Shown: piece by piece, positions 8,793-16,571 of the stretch
Position numbering within the stretch: position 1 is the first letter of the stretch
Layout of the letters: the number at the start of each line of letters is the position of its first letter
Assembly (NCBI RefSeq): GCF_016755875.1
Contig: NZ_BNED01000005.1
Location: forward strand, 2,542,001-2,606,000
Length of the DNA stretch: 64,000 nucleotides
Direction of reading: 5' to 3'
From: Streptomyces spororaveus
GTDB taxonomy: Bacteria > Actinomycetota > Actinomycetes > Streptomycetales > Streptomycetaceae
Program-made: the position numbers and the translations under genes
The notes under the pieces: generated by a model
Seen by the model: only the letters and a program-made list of their open reading frames with translations
What the model was told of the DNA's origin: nothing
The model's database searches: none

Positions 8793-9632
8793 TCAGTCCT
8801 CGGCGCGGTGGATCCGCACCAGTTCCGCCGCATCCCGATCGGGCAGCCGAAGCCCGAACTCCCGGTCGAGCACGCCGAGCAGCCCGTCCGGGCCGACGAT
8901 TTCCGGCTCGGCCCGGCCGTCGGGGTGCAGCCGGGTGAGTTCCCGTCCGACGAGCGCCCGGCGGACGCCGTCGCCCGGGAGGTGGACGATGAGCCGCCCG
9001 GCGAAGGAGGAGGCGGGATGGGTGGAGCTGTAGTGGTTGAGCACGACGTAGTCGACGGGGAGATAGGGCTGCGGGGAGAAGGCGTACAGGTCCCGCCAGT
9101 CGTCGCCGCGCAGCATGCACAGCGTGAGGACGCCGTCCTCATCCTCGCGGACGCGGTACGACCACTCGCCCTGCCGCACCTCGGCTCCCGGGCGTCCCAG
9201 CGGCACCGGCTCGCGGGGACCCTGGAAGCCGAACCCCGTGTCGCACAGCCACGGTTCACCCTCGACGGTGACGACGAGGACGGCGTGCGTCACCGCGAGG
9301 ACGGCGTCCCCGCGGGTGCGGTTGCGGGCACCGCGCCCGGAGACCTCGAAGCCGATCCGCTCCAGGGCGGCGGCCAGCAGCGAGTTCTGCTCGTAGCAGT
9401 AGCCGCCGCGGCGGCCGTGCACGAGCTTGTCCTCGATCGACTTGAGGTCCAGCGCGACGGGGCGGCCGAGCAGGACGTCCAGGCTCTCGAAGGGGATGGC
9501 GGCGGTGTGGGCGCGTTGCACTGCTTTCAACGTACTCAGGTCCGGACGGAGTTCCCCGCCGGGACCGCGTTCACCCTGATATCCGATCCGCGCCAGGTAC
9601 GCGTCCAGGTCCAGCTCGTCACCGCTCCACAT
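8793..9632 (-). CDS. arylamine N-acetyltransferase
   Basis: 279 residues from an ATG at 9632. Transfers acetyl from acetyl-CoA to arylamines, hydrazines or related acceptors. The Cys-His-Asp triad is visible: Cys in GRRGGYCYEQN near residue 70, His in AVTHAVLVV near 110, Asp in CDTGFGF near 126. IPFESLDVLLGR upstream of the Cys is also typical. Length fits the NAT family (about 275). It begins the leftward group running to 6492. A decayed DUF1152 gene starts about 100 bp away on the other strand. Confidence 0.93.
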   Translation of the reverse strand: MWSGDELDLDAYLARIGYQGERGPGGELRPDLSTLKAVQRAHTAAIPFESLDVLLGRPVALDLKSIEDKLVHGRRGGYCYEQNSLLAAALERIGFEVSGRGARNRTRGDAVLAVTHAVLVVTVEGEPWLCDTGFGFQGPREPVPLGRPGAEVRQGEWSYRVREDEDGVLTLCMLRGDDWRDLYAFSPQPYLPVDYVVLNHYSSTHPASSFAGRLIVHLPGDGVRRALVGRELTRLHPDGRAEPEIVGPDGLLGVLDREFGLRLPDRDAAELVRIHRAED

Positions 9633-9729
9633 GACTGACCATCTCCCCGTTCTCCCCGCCTCGTCGGCCGTATCGCGGCCGTGGAAATCCGCGGGCGCGC
9701 GGTCACACGCGCCCAGCACAATGATCACC

Positions 9730-10408
9730 ATGACGGCCCTGCACTCCAACCCCCCTTTTCCACCGCCTCGCCGACGCCGAGAGCGTCCGTGCCGCCTACC
9801 GCGAGCTGGTCGACCTCCACGGCATCGACGCGATCGTCCTGGTGGACGGCGGCACGGACATCCTGATGCGCGGTGACGAAGCGGGCCTCGGCACACCCGA
9901 GGAGGACCTCACCAGCGTCGCGGCACTGGCCGCCCTGGACGACGTGCCGGAGCGCCTCGTCGTGTCGGTGGGCTCCGGGGTGGACGCCTACCACGGGGTC
10001 AGCCACGGCCTGGTGCTGGAGAACATCGCGGCGCTGGAGCGCGCGGGCGCCTACCTCGGCGCGTTCTCCCTACCTCGAGCCACCAGGGAGGGCGCGCTCT
10101 TCCTGGACGCCGTGGCGGATGCCCAGGAGCAGACCCCGGACCGGCCCAGCATCGTGAACGGGTCGATCGCCGCGGCCGTCCGGGGATCCTTCGGCGACGT
10201 GCAGTTCACCAGCCGCACGCGGGGCAGCGAGCTCTTCGTGAACCCGCTGATGTCACTGTGCTTCGCCTTCGACCTGCCGGGCCTGGCCGCGCGCTGCCTC
10301 TACCTGGACCGCATCGAGGACACCCACCTGATGCGCCAGGTCCATTCCCGGATCGCCGAATTCCGCGAGGAGCTCATCACCCGACCGGCCCGCCGCATCC
10401 CCCACTGA
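9730..10408 (+). pseudogene. DUF1152-family gene, frameshifted and internally deleted
   Basis: The 3' part reads LVDGGTDILMRGDEAGLGTPEEDLTSVAALAAL..., continuing to GSELFVNPLMSLCFAFDL, which matches DUF1152 proteins as I know them (about 300 residues). The 5' part starts ATG at 9730 (MTALHSNP) in one frame. The continuation LFHRLADAESV is in the next frame, with the shift at a C6T4 homopolymer (9750-9759). The join LADAESV-RAAYREL then skips the Gly-rich block (VLIAGAGGGFDV in relatives), roughly 80 residues, so an internal deletion is also inferred. Only a GTG at 9842 could start the remaining frame, without an evident ribosome site. Confidence 0.7.
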
Positions 10409-11104
10409 CGCACCCGCTCCCGTACCCGCCCCGGGGGTGCCCGCGCGGTGCGGCCCGTGCGGCCCGTGCGATCCGTGGAAGACGTTGCGCTCCGTGGCAC
10501 GCCGGCCCGGGTGGCGCCGTTCCTCCGCCGGGTAGCCGACCGAAACCAACAGAGCGATGGCCAGATCGTCACGGCCGTCGATCCCGAGCACCTGCTTCAC
10601 CCTGGCCTCGTCCCAACCGTTCATGGGCGAGGTCGCCAGACCCATCTCCGTGGCGGCGAGCATCAGGAACGAGGCCGCGATCATGGCGTCCTTGACCGCG
10701 TACTCCCGAAGCAGACCTCGCCGGTCGAGATCCTCCTGGAAGGCCGTCGACGCGGCCGAGAACATCGCGATGAACTCGTCGGTCCATGCTCCGCTGCGCC
10801 GCGCCTGCTCATGGACGTCGCTGTGGTCGTCGCGCCAGGACTGCGGCTCGGCGACGAAGACCAGTACGACCGGGGCCTCTTGGGGCTGGGGCTGGCCTCC
10901 GGTGGCCCATGCCAGCCCCGCGAGGCCCTCCTCTCCGGAGACCACGACGATCGACCGGTCCTGCAGGTTCCAGCTGGTGGGGGCCTCGACCGCGAGGTCG
11001 AGGAGCGCTTCGAGCATGCCCGGAGGAATCGGGTCGGGCCGGTAGTGGCGGACGGTACGGCGGGTGCGGATCGCTTCTGCGACAGACATCGTGTGGCTCG
11101 TCAT
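10253..11104 (-). CDS. nitroreductase family protein with aberrant C-terminal tail
   Basis: 283 residues. FMN-dependent nitroreductase fold: AIRTRRTVRHYRPDPIPPGMLEALLDLA (residues 10-37) carries the basic FMN-binding residues, with LMLAATEMGLATSPMNGW and LLVSVGYPAEERRHPGRR later. Relatives of this type end soon after an NVFHGS-like motif (residue about 211). Here the frame runs on about 70 residues of low-complexity His/Gly/Pro and then antisense to the DUF1152 relic (10253-10408). The tail probably arose by loss of the original stop. Divergent from the HxlR regulator at 11172 with a perfect palindrome between them. Confidence 0.85.
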   Translation of the reverse strand: MTSHTMSVAEAIRTRRTVRHYRPDPIPPGMLEALLDLAVEAPTSWNLQDRSIVVVSGEEGLAGLAWATGGQPQPQEAPVVLVFVAEPQSWRDDHSDVHEQARRSGAWTDEFIAMFSAASTAFQEDLDRRGLLREYAVKDAMIAASFLMLAATEMGLATSPMNGWDEARVKQVLGIDGRDDLAIALLVSVGYPAEERRHPGRRATERNVFHGSHGPHGPHRAGTPGAGTGAGASVGDAAGRSGDELLAEFGDPGMDLAHQVGVLDAVQVEAARGQARQVEGEAQ

Positions 11105-11114
11105 GCACTCACTA

Positions 11115-11133
11115 TTGGAGAGTGACTCTCCAA
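11115..11133. promoter_or_regulatory. perfect palindrome, likely HxlR operator
   Basis: TTGGAGAGT, one base, ACTCTCCAA, within the 67-bp gap between the divergent nitroreductase and HxlR genes. It is well placed for repression of the nitroreductase and autoregulation. Confidence 0.75.
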
Positions 11134-11171
11134 CGGGAAGTAGGCACTTTTTTGTGCGCTACTCTCCCGGC

Positions 11172-11567
11172 ATGAAGACCATGGTGGAAGCATCCGGACT
11201 ACCCGCCGACGTCTACTCCGCGAAGTGCCCGACGCGCCAGGTCCTCGACCACATCTCCGGCAAGTGGACGATCCTCGTCGTGGACGCCCTCCTCGAAGGG
11301 ACCCTGCGGTACACCGGCTTGATGCGGCGCATCGAGGGTGTCTCACAGAAGATGCTCACCCAGACGCTGCGCGGCCTGGAGGCCGACGGGTTCGTCACCC
11401 GCACCGTGTACCCCACCATCCCGCCCCGGGTCGAATACGACCTGACGGAGCTCGGACGGAGCCTGGCGGAGCCGATCACCGCGCTCCGCCAGTGGACCGA
11501 AACCCATATCAACGAGATCGAGCGGGCCCGGGCCCGGAGCACCTCGGAGGCGGCGGAAGCCACCTGA
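11172..11567 (+). CDS. HxlR-family transcriptional regulator
   Basis: 131 residues from ATG 11172. Winged helix-turn-helix of the HxlR family: CPTRQVLDHISGKWTILVVDALLEGTLRYTGLMRRIEGVSQKMLTQTLRGLEADGFVTRTVYPTIPPRVEYDLTELG. A Cys near residue 19 sits in the position used as a redox or electrophile sensor in some family members (for example YodB/HypR). Divergent from the nitroreductase, a common pairing for quinone or aldehyde stress. Sensing of electrophiles is inference from the family. Confidence 0.92.
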   Translation: MKTMVEASGLPADVYSAKCPTRQVLDHISGKWTILVVDALLEGTLRYTGLMRRIEGVSQKMLTQTLRGLEADGFVTRTVYPTIPPRVEYDLTELGRSLAEPITALRQWTETHINEIERARARSTSEAAEAT

Positions 11568-11602
11568 GCGGTGGCATCGGACGCAACGGGCCAAGACGCC
11601 GA

Positions 11603-11631
11603 CGGGGAGCCGGCATGGCGCCGACTCCCCG
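11603..11631. terminator. hairpin between HxlR gene and nrdJ
   Basis: 12-nt arms (11603-11614 and 11620-11631) with one G-T type mismatch and a 5-nt loop, between the convergent HxlR regulator and nrdJ genes. Confidence 0.55.
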
Positions 11632-11669
11632 CTTCGGCCAGGCGCATCACGCCCGGCGGGTGCCTATTT

Positions 11670-14558
11670 TCAGCTGCAGCCGCTCGTCGAGCCGCAGCCC
11701 TCGCAGATGTAGCAGGAGCCGGCGCGCTGCATCTTCGTACCGCAGGAGAAGCAGAGCGGGGCGTCGGCGGAGACGCCGAGCTGCATCTCGACCAGTTCGG
11801 CGTTGCTGTGCGCCGTCTTCGGGGTCGGGAGGGACACGGCCGCGACCGGCTTCGGGGCCGCCGGGACCGCGGCCAGCGGGGTCGCCTGCATCAGGGACTC
11901 GGTGTCCAGCTCGTCCTCAAGAGGCTCGTAGGAACCGGTGTCCAGGTGACGCTGGCGCTCCTCGGCCGTGTGGATGCCGAGGGCCGAGCGGGTCTCGAAG
12001 GGCAGGAAGTCCAGCGCCAGGCGGCGGAAGATGTAGTCGACGATCGACTGCGCCATCCGCACGTCCGGGTCGTCCGTCATACCGGCCGGCTCGAAGCGCA
12101 TGTTCGTGAACTTCGAGACGTAGGTCTCCAGCGGAACGCCGTACTGCAGACCGACGGAGACGGCGATCGAGAAGGCGTCCATCATGCCCGCGAGGGTCGA
12201 ACCCTGCTTGGACATCTTCAGGAAGACCTCGCCCAGACCGTCGTCCGGGTAGGAGTTCGCCGTCATATAGCCCTCGGCGCCACCGACCGTGAAGGAGGTG
12301 GTGATGCCCGGGCGGCCCTTGGGGAGGCGCTTGCGGACGGGACGGTACTCGATGACCTTCTCGACGGCGGCGCGGATGGTCTCCTCCGTCTTGGCGGTGA
12401 CCTCCTCCTTCTCCTCCTCCTTCTTCTTGGCGGAGAGGGGCTGGCCGACCTTGCAGTTGTCGCGGTAGATCGCGAGCGCCTTGACGCCCAGCTTCCACGC
12501 CTCGAAGTAGATCTCCTCGATCTCCTCGACGGTCGCGGTCTCCGGCATGTTGACCGTCTTCGAGATCGCGCCGGAGATCCAGGGCTGGATCGCGGCCATC
12601 ATCCGGACGTGGCCCATGGCGGAGATGGAGCGCTCGCCCATGGCGCAGTCGAAGACCTCGTAGTGCTCGGTCTTCAGGCCCGGGGCGTCGACGACCACGC
12701 CGTGCTCGGCGATGTGGGAGACGATCGCCTCGATCTGCTCCTCCTGGTAGCCCAGGCGGCGCAGGGCCTGCGGGACGGTGCCGTTGACGATCTGCATCGA
12801 GCCGCCGCCGACGAGCTTCTTGAACTTGACCAGGGCCAGGTCCGGCTCGACACCGGTGGTGTCGCAGGACATCGCGAGACCGATGGTGCCGGTCGGCGCG
12901 AGGACGGAGGCCTGGGAGTTGCGGAAGCCGTTCTTCTCGCCGAGGCGCAGGACGTCCTGCCAGGCCTCGGTGGCCGCGGCCCAGATGCTGTTGTCCAGGT
13001 CGTCGGTGCGCGGTGCGACGGTGTTGGCGTCGGCGTGCTGCTTCATGACGCGCTTGTGGGACTCGGCGTTGCGGGCGTAGCCGTCATAGGGGCCGACGAT
13101 GGCGGCCAGCTCGGCGGAGCGCTTGTACGCGGTACCGGTCATCAGCGAGGTGATCGACGCGGCGAGGGTGCGGCCGCCGTCGGAGTCGTACGCGTGGCCG
13201 GTGGCCATGAGCAGGGCGCCGAGGTTGGCGTAGCCGATGCCCAGCTGGCGGAAGGCGCGGGTGTTGTCGCCGATCTTCTGCGTCGGGAAGTCCGCGAAGC
13301 AGATGGAGATGTCCATCGCCGTGATGACGAGCTCGACGACCTTGGCGAACCGCTCGGCGTCGAAGGACTGGTTGCCCTTGCCGTCGTCGTTCAGGAACTT
13401 CATCAGGTTGAGCGAGGCGAGGTTGCAGGACGTGTTGTCCAGGTGCATGTACTCGCTGCACGGGTTGGACGCGGTGATGCGGCCGGACTCGGGGCAGGTG
13501 TGCCAGTTGTTGATCACACCGTCGTACTGGATGCCCGGGTCGGCGCAGGCCCACGCGGCCTCGGCGAGCTTGCGGAAGAGCGCCTTGGCGTCGACCTTCT
13601 CGATGACCTCGCCGGTCATGCGGGCGCGCAGACCGAACTCGGTGCCGTTCTCGACGGCCGTCATGAACTCGTCGTTCACGCGGACGGAGTTGTTGGCGTT
13701 CTGGTACTGGACGGACGTGATGTCGTCGCCGCCCAGGTCCATGTCGAAGCCCGCGTCGCGCAGGGCGCGGATCTTCTCCTCCTCCTTCACCTTGGTCTCG
13801 ATGAAAGCCTCGACGTCGGGGTGGTCCACGTCCAGGACGACCATCTTGGCCGCGCGGCGGGTGGCGCCGCCCGACTTGATCGTTCCCGCGGACGCGTCGG
13901 CGCCGCGCATGAAGGAGACCGGACCGGAGGCGTTGCCGCCGGAGGAGAGGAGCTCCTTGGAGGAGCGGATGCGGGAGAGGTTCAGGCCGGCGCCGGAGCC
14001 GCCCTTGAAGATCATGCCCTCTTCCTTGTACCAGTCGAGGATCGACTCCATGGAGTCGTCGACGGCCAGGATGAAGCAGGCGGAGACCTGCTGCGGCTGG
14101 GGCGTACCGACGTTGAACCACACGGGGGAGTTGAAGCTGAAGATCTGGTGCAGGAGGGCGTAGGTCAGCTCGTGCTCGAAGATCTCGGCGTCGGCGGGCG
14201 ACGAGAAGTAGTCGAAATCCTCGCCGGCCTTCGTGTACGTCTTCACGATCCGGTCGATCAGCTGCTTCAGACCGGTCTCGCGCTGCGGGGTGCCGACGGC
14301 GCCGCGGAAGTACTTGCTGGTGACGATGTTGACCGCGTTCACCGACCAGAAGTCGGGGAACTCGACGCCACGCTGCTCGAAGTTGACCGAGCCGTCACGC
14401 CAGTTGGTCATGACGACGTCACGGCGCTCCCAGCTCACCTCGTCGTAAGGGTGCACGCCCGGGGTGGTGTGGATGCGCTCGATACGCAGGCCGCCCTTGG
14501 CAGCCTTGGTCCCCTTGGCGCGGGAACCACGTGCCGAGCCGCTCGCCGTCTCTGTCAT
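11670..14558 (-). CDS. nrdJ: class II (adenosylcobalamin-dependent) ribonucleotide reductase
   Basis: 962 residues from ATG 14558, with a GGAGGAA ribosome site just upstream; the longer frame to 14618 is rejected. Makes deoxyribonucleotides without oxygen, using adenosylcobalamin as radical source. The active-site block NPCSEYMHLDNTSCNLASLNL is present, with a catalytic Cys and Glu. VFIETKVKEEEKIRALRDAGFDMDLGG is typical of the actinobacterial form. The C-terminal 30 residues carry Cys pairs (CFSCGTKM, CYICEGCG, SGCS), a zinc-finger-like redox tail that passes electrons from thioredoxin. nrdR lies 144 bp upstream on the same strand, and in Streptomyces the two form an operon. Confidence 0.97.
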   Translation of the reverse strand: MTETASGSARGSRAKGTKAAKGGLRIERIHTTPGVHPYDEVSWERRDVVMTNWRDGSVNFEQRGVEFPDFWSVNAVNIVTSKYFRGAVGTPQRETGLKQLIDRIVKTYTKAGEDFDYFSSPADAEIFEHELTYALLHQIFSFNSPVWFNVGTPQPQQVSACFILAVDDSMESILDWYKEEGMIFKGGSGAGLNLSRIRSSKELLSSGGNASGPVSFMRGADASAGTIKSGGATRRAAKMVVLDVDHPDVEAFIETKVKEEEKIRALRDAGFDMDLGGDDITSVQYQNANNSVRVNDEFMTAVENGTEFGLRARMTGEVIEKVDAKALFRKLAEAAWACADPGIQYDGVINNWHTCPESGRITASNPCSEYMHLDNTSCNLASLNLMKFLNDDGKGNQSFDAERFAKVVELVITAMDISICFADFPTQKIGDNTRAFRQLGIGYANLGALLMATGHAYDSDGGRTLAASITSLMTGTAYKRSAELAAIVGPYDGYARNAESHKRVMKQHADANTVAPRTDDLDNSIWAAATEAWQDVLRLGEKNGFRNSQASVLAPTGTIGLAMSCDTTGVEPDLALVKFKKLVGGGSMQIVNGTVPQALRRLGYQEEQIEAIVSHIAEHGVVVDAPGLKTEHYEVFDCAMGERSISAMGHVRMMAAIQPWISGAISKTVNMPETATVEEIEEIYFEAWKLGVKALAIYRDNCKVGQPLSAKKKEEEKEEVTAKTEETIRAAVEKVIEYRPVRKRLPKGRPGITTSFTVGGAEGYMTANSYPDDGLGEVFLKMSKQGSTLAGMMDAFSIAVSVGLQYGVPLETYVSKFTNMRFEPAGMTDDPDVRMAQSIVDYIFRRLALDFLPFETRSALGIHTAEERQRHLDTGSYEPLEDELDTESLMQATPLAAVPAAPKPVAAVSLPTPKTAHSNAELVEMQLGVSADAPLCFSCGTKMQRAGSCYICEGCGSTSGCS

Positions 14559-14702
14559 GCCGCTTCCTCCCATATGCGGGCAAAAACGCCCTAAAGTGCC
14601 ATCGATATTCCGCGGCACAGTGCTGTGTCTTGTATCTACGTCTCTTCGCCTGGCCGACCGGCCGCGTCACGGCGCGTGAGCGCCGCGGCACGGGGGGTCC
14701 GG

Positions 14703-15215
14703 TCAGTCGGCGGCGGAGGCGGGCACGGGGACCTGGACGGCCACCCCGCACTCGCACTCTTCAGGGTGAGGCCGCGGCTCACGGAGTTCCGCGATGGCGG
14801 TCTCGAAGTCTTCAAGGGTGTCGAAAGCTTTGTAAACGGAGGCGAACCGCAGGTACGCGACCAGGTCGAGCTCCTGCAAGGGGCCGAGTATGGCCAGACC
14901 CACGTCGTGGGTGGTCAGCTCGGCACTCCCGGTGGCGCGCAGCGCCTCCTCGACCCGCTGGCCGAGCTTGGCGAGGGCGTCCTCGGTGACCGGCCGCCCC
15001 TGGCACGCCTTGCGCACGCCGGAGATGACCTTGGAGCGACTGAAGGGTTCCGTCACTCCGCTGCGCTTGATCACCATCAGCGAGGCCGTCTCCACCGTCG
15101 TGAAGCGACGGGAGCAGTCGGGGCACTGACGGCGCCTGCGGATCGACGTGCCGTCGTCCGTCGTGCGACTGTCGACGACGCGGCTGTCGGGGTGCCTGCA
15201 GAAGGGGCAGTGCAT
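14703..15215 (-). CDS. nrdR: transcriptional repressor NrdR
   Basis: 170 residues. Global repressor of ribonucleotide reductase genes. An N-terminal zinc ribbon ([15 protein letters not shown] and [10 protein letters not shown], residues 3-42) is followed by an ATP-cone that senses ATP/dATP ([24 protein letters not shown] onward). The C-terminus ends with an extra CEC motif. It precedes nrdJ on the same strand. Two candidate NrdR boxes lie 135-183 bp upstream (15350-15398), which would give autoregulation of an nrdRJ transcript. Confidence 0.97.
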   Translation of the reverse strand: MHCPFCRHPDSRVVDSRTTDDGTSIRRRRQCPDCSRRFTTVETASLMVIKRSGVTEPFSRSKVISGVRKACQGRPVTEDALAKLGQRVEEALRATGSAELTTHDVGLAILGPLQELDLVAYLRFASVYKAFDTLEDFETAIAELREPRPHPEECECGVAVQVPVPASAAD

Positions 15216-15349
15216 GGTTCCCTCACCCTTCGTTTTGGCACGACCGAATCACCCCACGGAGCCCCTGAACGACGGAGGCGGACTCCGTCGGGGGCTCGTG
15301 AAGCAGCCACCAGCATATGCGATACCGAGGCCCCCGGAAGACCCGAGGA

Positions 15350-15398
15350 CCACAACCTCTGGGTGGCAGCGCTCATCCAACCACTAGATCTTGGGTTG
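15350..15398. promoter_or_regulatory. pair of candidate NrdR boxes
   Basis: Two dyads, centred near 15358 and 15388, about 30 bp apart (three helical turns), as for known tandem NrdR boxes. The distal one has CAACC arms around ACTAGATCTTG (15378-15398) and fits the AcaCwAnATnTwGtGt-like consensus reasonably. The proximal one (15350-15366, CCAC...GTGG) is weaker. They lie in the 469-bp gap between nrdR and lexA. Confidence 0.55.
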
Positions 15399-15607
15399 CG
15401 GCGGATTTGCACGGCTCAGCGTGTCGCAGCGTCCGGTGGGCGGACACGGAGCCTCGCGGTGCCACACTGGGCACAGGCCCGGAAGGCGGCGATCCGACCG
15501 GGAAGGGTACCGTAAGCGGCGGACGCCGGGCCGAACCCGCGTTCGGCGAACCGATCACCCATACACCCCTCGATATGCCCACGCAGGACGATCTGCGATT
15601 TTTCACT

Positions 15608-15621
15608 CGAACGTGTGTTTG
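15608..15621. promoter_or_regulatory. SOS box (LexA operator) upstream of lexA
   Basis: CGAACGTGTGTTTG matches the Gram-positive/actinobacterial LexA consensus CGAACRNRYGTTYG at every fixed position. It lies 64 bp upstream of the lexA GTG, so lexA is expected to repress itself. Confidence 0.9.
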
Positions 15622-15684
15622 GCGCAACCTTTCGAAAGCTACTACCGTTGTCCAGCTAGGGAGAACATTTCGAGAGGGGCCGAC

Positions 15685-16479
15685 GTGACCACCACCGCAG
15701 ACAGTGCCGCCATCACTGCCCAGAACCGCTCCCAGAGCCGACTCGATCCGGTGCATGCCATGAACGACGCAAACCTGAACCCGGATGCGGAGCCCGTAGT
15801 ACGCCCCGCACGCTCGCTGCCAGGTCGACCTCCAGGCATCCGCGCCGACAGCTCCGGGCTCACGGACCGGCAGCGGAGGGTCATTGAGGTCATTCGCGAC
15901 TCCGTGCAGCGGCGGGGCTACCCGCCGTCGATGCGGGAGATCGGCCAGGCGGTCGGCCTGTCCAGCACCTCGTCGGTCGCGCACCAGCTGATGGCACTCG
16001 AACGCAAGGGCTTCCTCCGCCGCGACCCGCACCGCCCCCGGGCCTACGAGGTGCGCGGCTCCGACCAGCCGAGCTCGCAGCCCACGGACACCACCGGCAA
16101 GCCCGCCGCCTCCTACGTTCCCCTGGTCGGCCGGATCGCGGCCGGCGGCCCGATCCTCGCCGAGGAGTCGGTCGAGGACGTCTTCCCGCTCCCCCGGCAG
16201 CTCGTCGGCGACGGCGAGCTCTTCGTCCTCAAGGTCGTCGGCGACTCGATGATCGAGGCCGCCATCTGCGACGGCGACTGGGTCACGGTCCGTCGCCAGC
16301 CGGTCGCGGAGAACGGCGACATCGTCGCCGCGATGCTCGACGGCGAGGCCACCGTCAAGCGCTTCAAGCGCGAGGACGGCCACGTCTGGCTCCTCCCGCA
16401 CAACGCCGCCTACCAGCCGATCCCCGGCGACGAGGCGACCATCCTCGGCAAGGTCGTCGCGGTACTGCGCCGGGTCTGA
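15685..16479 (+). CDS. lexA: SOS repressor LexA
   Basis: 264 residues from GTG 15685, preceded by GAGAGGGG. The N-terminal winged helix ([33 protein letters not shown], residues about 58-90) binds SOS boxes. The C-terminal S24 domain shows the Ala-Gly cleavage site in RIAAGGPI, the catalytic Ser in GDSMIEAA and the Lys in GEATVKRF. The first 50 residues are a Streptomyces-type extension of low conservation, so a later start cannot be fully excluded. It is divergent from nrdR and has an exact SOS box 64 bp upstream. Confidence 0.97.
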   Translation: MTTTADSAAITAQNRSQSRLDPVHAMNDANLNPDAEPVVRPARSLPGRPPGIRADSSGLTDRQRRVIEVIRDSVQRRGYPPSMREIGQAVGLSSTSSVAHQLMALERKGFLRRDPHRPRAYEVRGSDQPSSQPTDTTGKPAASYVPLVGRIAAGGPILAEESVEDVFPLPRQLVGDGELFVLKVVGDSMIEAAICDGDWVTVRRQPVAENGDIVAAMLDGEATVKRFKREDGHVWLLPHNAAYQPIPGDEATILGKVVAVLRRV

Positions 16480-16498
16480 CCCCGTCGCCCCCATTCAG

Positions 16499-16529
16499 CC
16501 CCCGGGACCCACTGCGCCGGTTCCGGGGG
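16499..16529. terminator. hairpin terminator between lexA and dinG
   Basis: 11-nt arms CCCCCGGGACC (16499-16509) and GGTTCCGGGGG (16519-16529), one mismatch and a 9-nt loop, between convergent lexA and dinG. It probably acts in both directions. Confidence 0.7.
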
Positions 16530-16571
16530 TTGTTCCATGCCCCGAAACCGGCGGACCGGCGGATTCACGGC

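Noticed and set aside
11571..14594. 1007-codon open frame antisense to nrdJ
   Set aside because: Arises from high GC at codon position 3 of nrdJ; its product is low-complexity Gly/Leu/Val/Arg with no domain.
14559..15684. Cobalamin riboswitch controlling nrdJ
   Set aside because: No B12-box-like sequence or suitable structure seen between nrdJ and nrdR or upstream of nrdR; tandem dyads fit NrdR control.
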